Assembly (NCBI GenBank): GCA_030591105.1
Contig: JAUVBS010000045.1
Location: 1 to 9,850, forward strand
Direction of reading: 5' to 3'
DNA length: 9,850 bases
DNA from: a bacterium
Lineage (GTDB): Bacteria > Krumholzibacteriota > Krumholzibacteriia > LZORAL124-64-63
The notes below the pieces were generated by a model, which was not told the origin of the DNA, searched no databases, and was given only the letters and a program-made list of their open reading frames with translations. The position numbers and the translations under genes were made by a program. Positions within the stretch are counted from its first letter, which is position 1. Every line of letters begins with the position of its first letter. Below, one piece after another: positions 6,223-9,850 of this stretch.

Positions 6223-6867
6223 ATGGAATTCGCTGCCATCTGTACACTACTGAGCACCAAGCTCGGCGACGGCGTACTGGAACTACACGAAGAGGGTGTC
6301 GAACCGTGGGTCGACATGAAGCCGGATCAGATCGCCGCGGCCGCGCATCTGTTACGCGAACTGCCCGAGCTGGATTTCAATCAGCTGATGTGCTTGTCGG
6401 GCATCGACTGGGATGGCCTCGATGAGAAAGGCAAGGGGAAGTCGGTCGCGATCCTCGGCTACAGTGCCGACGGCAAACCCGAGACCAGCGACCGGGTCGG
6501 CGAGGGCGATCTGGGCGTGGCCTACCACCTGTACAGCCACCAACATGGTCACAAATTCACGCTGCGGGTACGTGTGCCGCGAGGTGCCGCGACGCTACCG
6601 TCGGTTGCCGAGATCTGGCCCACCGGCGCCTGGCACGAGCGCGAGGCGTGGGATCTGGTGGGTATCCGCTTCACTGGGCACCCCGATCTGCGCCGTATCT
6701 TGCTCGATGATAGCTGGGTTGGCCATCCGTTGCGGAAGGACTACCAGATGCCGGGCCGGTGGGATCTGGCCCCGCTCGAAGGCAAACCGTACAGCGTCAA
6801 CCCCCACCAGAAACCGATGGAACCTCCGCCGGCTGGCGATGCCGACGGTAGCGGCGGCGAGGGATAG
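6223..6867 (+). CDS. nuoC: NADH-quinone oxidoreductase subunit C
   Basis: The product has 214 residues. NuoC (30-kDa subunit) is a cofactor-free peripheral-arm protein that packs against NuoD near the membrane. The family signature is near complete: 'W--REAWDLVGIRFTGHPDLRRIL' (about 137-160), then 'DDSWVGHPLRKDY' (162-174). The middle part has the usual 'YHLYS...HKFTLRVRVPR' strands (101-120). It is a separate gene, not fused to nuoD as in E. coli. The C-terminal ~27 residues (Pro/Gly/Asp-rich, ending GSGGEG) lie beyond the conserved part and look disordered. The Shine-Dalgarno is weak (AAGG). The stop is followed after 2 bp by the nuoD ATG. Confidence 0.96.
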   Translation: MEFAAICTLLSTKLGDGVLELHEEGVEPWVDMKPDQIAAAAHLLRELPELDFNQLMCLSGIDWDGLDEKGKGKSVAILGYSADGKPETSDRVGEGDLGVAYHLYSHQHGHKFTLRVRVPRGAATLPSVAEIWPTGAWHEREAWDLVGIRFTGHPDLRRILLDDSWVGHPLRKDYQMPGRWDLAPLEGKPYSVNPHQKPMEPPPAGDADGSGGEG

Positions 6868-6869
6868 GC

Positions 6870-8054
6870 ATGGCCACTGACGACAGGAATCTCAGCGCGG
6901 CGACCGGTTGGGCGGAGCAGGACGATGTCCCGGAGATGCCGAGCGAGCTGCTCGAGATCAACATGGGTCCGCAGCACCCGGCGACCCACGGCGTGCTGCG
7001 TCTGTTGATCGAGACCGACGGCGAGATCGTTGCGAAAGTCACGCCGCACATCGGTTATCTGCACCGCTGTGCAGAGAAGATCGCCGAGGGCCTCAATTAC
7101 AAGCAGTGGGTGGTTTACACCGACCGTTTCGACTACCTGGCGCCGATGTGCTGCAACCACGCCTACGTCACGGCGGTCGAGAGATTGTTGGGGGTCGAGA
7201 TGCCCGATCGCGTGGAGTACCTCCGCGTCATCGCCGCCGAGCTATCGCGTATCGCCAGTCATCTGATCGCCATCGCGACCTTCGGGCTGGACATGGGTGC
7301 CTGGACACCGCTGCTCTACTGTTTTCGCGAGCGCGAGGAGATCCTCAACCTGCTCGAGCGGCTCTCCGGCGGCCGCATGCTCTACAACTACATGATTCCC
7401 GGTGGTGTGCGCTTCGACGTGCCCGAAGACGGCTGGTGCGAGGACACCCGGACTTTCATCGACATGTTGGAGAACAAGAAAATCGGCGACTACAACACGT
7501 TGCTCTCCTACAACAAGATCTTCATCGAGCGCACCGCGGATATCGGAGTGATCAGCCGCGAGGACGCGTTCGCCTACGGCTGTACCGGCCCGGTCTTGCG
7601 TGGGTCGGGCGTACAGTTCGATTGCCGCAAGGACGACCCGTATTCCGTCTACGACCAGTTCGAATTCGAGATCCCCTACGGGACCGGGGAGCAAGGTACT
7701 GTCGGTGATTGCTGGGATCGTTACATGGTACGCGTGCGTGAGGTGATCCAGTCGTGCCGGATCGTCCGTCAGGCGCTCGAGAAGTTGCCGCCCGGACCGA
7801 TCATGTCCGATCAGGTCAAGAAGGTCATGCGCGTCGGGCCGGGTGCCGCCTATACGCGTGTCGAGAGTGCCAAGGGTGAAATGGGACACTATCTGATTGC
7901 CGACGGCGGCCAGAAACCGTTCCGCAACAAGGTACGGTCGCCCTCGTTCTGCAACCTCCAAATCCTCGAGAAGATCGGCCCGGGAATGATGGTCTCCGAC
8001 CTGGTGGCCACCGTGGGCTCTCTGGACATCGTCCTGGGGGAGATCGACAGGTAG
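6870..8054 (+). CDS. nuoD: NADH-quinone oxidoreductase subunit D
   Basis: The product has 394 residues, near the family norm. NuoD (49-kDa subunit), related to [NiFe]-hydrogenase large subunits, forms the quinone cavity with NuoB. 'GPQHPATHGVLR' (33-44) holds His36 and His40. Tyr89 in 'YTDRFDYLAPM' lies 49 residues after His40, the same spacing as the quinone-binding His/Tyr pair of well-studied complexes, so the quinone site looks intact. Other conserved blocks are 'HIGYLHRCAEKIAE', 'R-ASHL', 'GGRMLYNYMIPGGVR', 'TGPVLRGSG' and the C-terminal 'GSLDIVLGEIDR'. As expected, the hydrogenase nickel ligands are absent. A GAGGGA ribosome site lies within the end of nuoC. nuoH follows after 2 bp, so nuoE, F and G are not inserted at this usual place. 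Confidence 0.97.
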   Translation: MATDDRNLSAATGWAEQDDVPEMPSELLEINMGPQHPATHGVLRLLIETDGEIVAKVTPHIGYLHRCAEKIAEGLNYKQWVVYTDRFDYLAPMCCNHAYVTAVERLLGVEMPDRVEYLRVIAAELSRIASHLIAIATFGLDMGAWTPLLYCFREREEILNLLERLSGGRMLYNYMIPGGVRFDVPEDGWCEDTRTFIDMLENKKIGDYNTLLSYNKIFIERTADIGVISREDAFAYGCTGPVLRGSGVQFDCRKDDPYSVYDQFEFEIPYGTGEQGTVGDCWDRYMVRVREVIQSCRIVRQALEKLPPGPIMSDQVKKVMRVGPGAAYTRVESAKGEMGHYLIADGGQKPFRNKVRSPSFCNLQILEKIGPGMMVSDLVATVGSLDIVLGEIDR

Positions 8055-8056
8055 CT

Positions 8057-9103
8057 ATGGAACTGTTCGCGAACCTGCTAGGTAAGATCGAGGCGCTGTC
8101 GTCGCAGAACGTCCTGATCCTCAGCAGCCTGATCATGGCCTTGATCATGGCGCTGGTGATGGCCGCCTGCGCCATCGTGTTCACCTGGATGGAACGCAAG
8201 GTCGCCGCGTTTCTGCAGAGCCGATACGGCCCGATGCGCGTCGGTCACTGGCACGGCGTCGCCCAACCGGTCGCCGATATGCTGAAGATCCTCCAGAAAG
8301 AGGATATCATCCCGGCCGAAGCGGACCGGACCCTGTTCACGCTAGCGCCGGTGGTGATCTTCATCGGTTCTCTGTTGGCCTGGGCGGCGATCCCGTTCGC
8401 ACCGGGTTTCATTGCGTCGGATCTGGACCTCGGCTTGCTGTACATCTTCGCGGTCAGCAGCCTCGCCGTGATCGGGATCTTGATGGCCGGCTGGGCGTCG
8501 AACAACAAGTGGTCGCTCTACGGTGCGGCCCGCGGTGCGGCACAGATGGTCAGCTACGAGATCCCGCTGGCGCTCTCGACCGTCCCGGTCGTTCTGTACA
8601 CGGCGTCGCTGAACATGAACGACATCGTCATCGCGCAGCAGGGCGGGGTTGCCAACTGGTTCTTGTTCCGCGATCCGTTTCTGTTCGTGGCGTTCGTGGT
8701 CTATTTCATCTGCTCGATCGCCGAGGTCAACCGCGGCCCGTTCGACATGCCCGAAACCGAATCGGAACTGGTGGCCGGTTACCACACAGAGTACACCGGT
8801 ATGCGGTGGGCTTTCTTCTTCCTGTCGGAGTATGCGAACCTGTTCTTGGTCTCGTGCATCGCCACCGCCGTATTCCTCGGCGGCTGGTGGGCGCCGATTC
8901 CGGGGCTGCCGCTCGCGCCGGCACTGAACTTCATCGTCAAGAGTGTGTTGCTGGTCTTCTTGCATATGTGGGTGCGCTGGACTCTGCCGCGCCTACGCGT
9001 CGATCAGCTGATGTATCTCTGCTGGAAGGTGATGATTCCCATCGCGCTGATTTGTGTCATCGGTTCGGGGATCTGGTTGATGGTGAGCGGTCAGGCTTCC
9101 TGA
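8057..9103 (+). CDS. nuoH: NADH-quinone oxidoreductase subunit H
   Basis: The product has 348 residues. NuoH (ND1) is a membrane subunit with about eight helices that forms the membrane-side entry to the quinone tunnel and the first link to the proton channels. Signatures are 'MERKVAAFLQSRYGPMRVG' (45-63), with the conserved ERK and GP; 'GAARGAAQMVSYEI' (156-169); 'EVNRGPFDMPETESELVAGYHTEYTG' (223-248), the acidic loop near quinone; 'FFFLSEYANLF' (253-263); and 'WVRWTLPRLRVDQLMYLCWK' (305-324). Hydrophobic segments at about 20-43, 94-112, 126-146, 168-181, 202-222, 254-277, 288-304 and 324-343 fit the family topology. It sits directly after nuoD (2 bp) and is separated from nuoI by 37 bp. Confidence 0.97.
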   Translation: MELFANLLGKIEALSSQNVLILSSLIMALIMALVMAACAIVFTWMERKVAAFLQSRYGPMRVGHWHGVAQPVADMLKILQKEDIIPAEADRTLFTLAPVVIFIGSLLAWAAIPFAPGFIASDLDLGLLYIFAVSSLAVIGILMAGWASNNKWSLYGAARGAAQMVSYEIPLALSTVPVVLYTASLNMNDIVIAQQGGVANWFLFRDPFLFVAFVVYFICSIAEVNRGPFDMPETESELVAGYHTEYTGMRWAFFFLSEYANLFLVSCIATAVFLGGWWAPIPGLPLAPALNFIVKSVLLVFLHMWVRWTLPRLRVDQLMYLCWKVMIPIALICVIGSGIWLMVSGQAS

Positions 9104-9126
9104 CCGGCCGCCGAGAAGACAGCAGC

Positions 9127-9134
9127 ACAGGAGG
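9127..9134 (+). promoter_or_regulatory. Ribosome binding site of nuoI
   Basis: ACAGGAGG, a strong Shine-Dalgarno, lies 6 nt before ATG 9141 and fixes the start of nuoI. The rest of the 37-bp nuoH-nuoI gap shows no other signal. Confidence 0.75.
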
Positions 9135-9140
9135 ACCTGG

Positions 9141-9850
9141 ATGGTCCAGTACTTCACCGATATGTACCTGGCCGTCAGCAGTACGCTGAAGGGCATGGGC
9201 GTCACCATCAAGCACCTTTGGCGTAAGCCGGTGACGCTGCAATACCCCGATGAGCGCTGGGTGATGCCGGAACGGTACAAGGGTTTTGTACACAACAATA
9301 TCATCCGGTGCGACGCGTGCCTGCAGTGCGCGCGCGCCTGCCCGGTGGACTGCATCTATATCGAGGTGGCAGGCAAGGGCAAAGACCGCTGGATGACCCG
9401 CTACGCCATCGACTACAACAAGTGCATCTGGTGCGGTTTCTGCACCGAACCGTGCCCGACCAATGCCATCACCATGAGTCACGATTACGACCACTCGGTC
9501 TACTTCCGCCAGAGCTACGTGTACGAGTACGTGGCTGCGGATAACCCCGTACCGTCGAACCGCGAGAAGCGGATCGAGATGGGCTACTACGTCGAGCCGA
9601 AGCCAGAGAAACCCGAACCGAAGCCGAAGCCCGCGGAGGATAAGCCGGCCGCTGACAAACCGGCCGCGGACAAGCCAGCGGCGGTCGAGCCGGTGGCGGA
9701 TAAACCGGTTGCCGTCGAGCCGGCTGATGAGGGATCTACGACCGAAGAGCCATCAGCCGAAGAGCCGTTAGCCGAAGACCCAGCGGCCAAAAAACCTGCG
9801 GCCCCAAAACCCGCGACCAAAAAACCCGCGGCCGAAAAACCCGCGACCGA
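9141..9850 (+). CDS. nuoI: NADH-quinone oxidoreductase subunit I with long low-complexity tail (partial, runs off right edge)
   Basis: The frame stays open from ATG 9141 to the window end, giving 236 complete codons and no stop. NuoI (TYKY) is a ferredoxin-like subunit carrying clusters N6a and N6b, which pass electrons towards N2 in NuoB. Both motifs are intact: C57-x2-C60-x2-C63-x3-C67-P and C95-x2-C98-x2-C101-x3-C105-P. The N-terminal amphipathic part and 'PERYKGFVHNN' (43-53) are family-like. The conserved protein ends near residue 150 ('IEMGYYVEP'). From 152 onwards at least 85 residues are almost only Lys, Pro, Ala, Glu, Asp and Val, with KPAA-type repeats. Such a tail is unusual for NuoI, and the family's normal length is about 150-180 residues. 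Either it is an extension or NuoI is fused to something beyond the window. nuoJ would be expected next. Confidence 0.95.
   Translation, partial: MVQYFTDMYLAVSSTLKGMGVTIKHLWRKPVTLQYPDERWVMPERYKGFVHNNIIRCDACLQCARACPVDCIYIEVAGKGKDRWMTRYAIDYNKCIWCGFCTEPCPTNAITMSHDYDHSVYFRQSYVYEYVAADNPVPSNREKRIEMGYYVEPKPEKPEPKPKPAEDKPAADKPAADKPAAVEPVADKPVAVEPADEGSTTEEPSAEEPLAEDPAAKKPAAPKPATKKPAAEKPAT
9594..9850 (+). repeat. Low-complexity Pro/Ala/Lys/Glu-coding repeat tract
   Basis: Imperfect units of about 12-15 bp encode variants of (D/E/K)KPAA, continuing to the window edge. The first part (9594-9650) is rich in EPKP, the middle (9630-9720) in DKPAA/VEPVA, a short acidic part (9720-9785) in EEPSAEEP, and the end in KKPAA/KPAT with runs of A from Lys codons. 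All units stay in frame with nuoI, so the tract is translated as its tail. Tract length may vary between strains by slippage; that is inference. Confidence 0.8.

Noticed and set aside
9587..9820. A minus-strand frame encoding Ser/Ala/Gly repeats opposite the nuoI tail
   Set aside because: It is the reverse complement of the KPAA-coding repeat. The plus frame continues directly from a complete NuoI core, so the opposite frame is a by-product.

Overview
The window is a chromosomal segment from a high-GC (roughly 60-65% by eye) Gram-negative-type bacterium. Several traits point to an uncultured, FCB-related or similar phylum such as Krumholzibacteriota, Eisenbacteria or Latescibacterota. They are an FG-GAP protein ending in a 'YPNPFNP' FlgD-like domain, a lipoprotein with 'NNPFDPN...DPFGL' just after its lipid cysteine, a PEGA-domain envelope protein, and a nuo cluster without nuoEFG. 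The phylum is an inference; no rRNA or other marker gene settles it.

Left part (1-4402), envelope and surface genes. It opens with the 3' end of a surface or secreted FG-GAP/FlgD-Ig protein (+). Next is a DUF1460-type NlpC/P60-fold amidase, probably exported (+). Converging on that gene is a minus-strand pair 22 bp apart: a PEGA-domain membrane protein followed by a large Ig/Fn3-like lipoprotein. A TATAAT-type promoter on the minus strand probably drives the pair. Behind it lies rlmH (-), the 23S rRNA pseudouridine-1915 methyltransferase.

Right part (4838-9850), respiratory complex I. rlmH is divergent from a nuo operon with a good sigma70-like promoter (TTGACA, 17 bp, TGTTAT). The gene order is nuoA-B-C-D-H-I, with short gaps or overlaps, and nuoI runs off the right edge. 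Together these encode much of the quinone-reducing core (B, C, D, I) and part of the proton-pumping arm (A, H). nuoE, F and G, the NADH-oxidising module, do not lie between D and H where the classical 14-gene operon has them. This fits an 11-subunit complex or an NADH module encoded elsewhere.

Nothing here looks like a mobile element, CRISPR array, defence system or RNA gene, and I found no strong case for an undescribed system. The most unusual features are low-complexity C-terminal extensions on NuoI (at least 85 residues, Lys/Pro/Ala/Glu-rich) and NuoA (a three-fold 5-residue repeat), and degenerate internal repeats in the lipoprotein.
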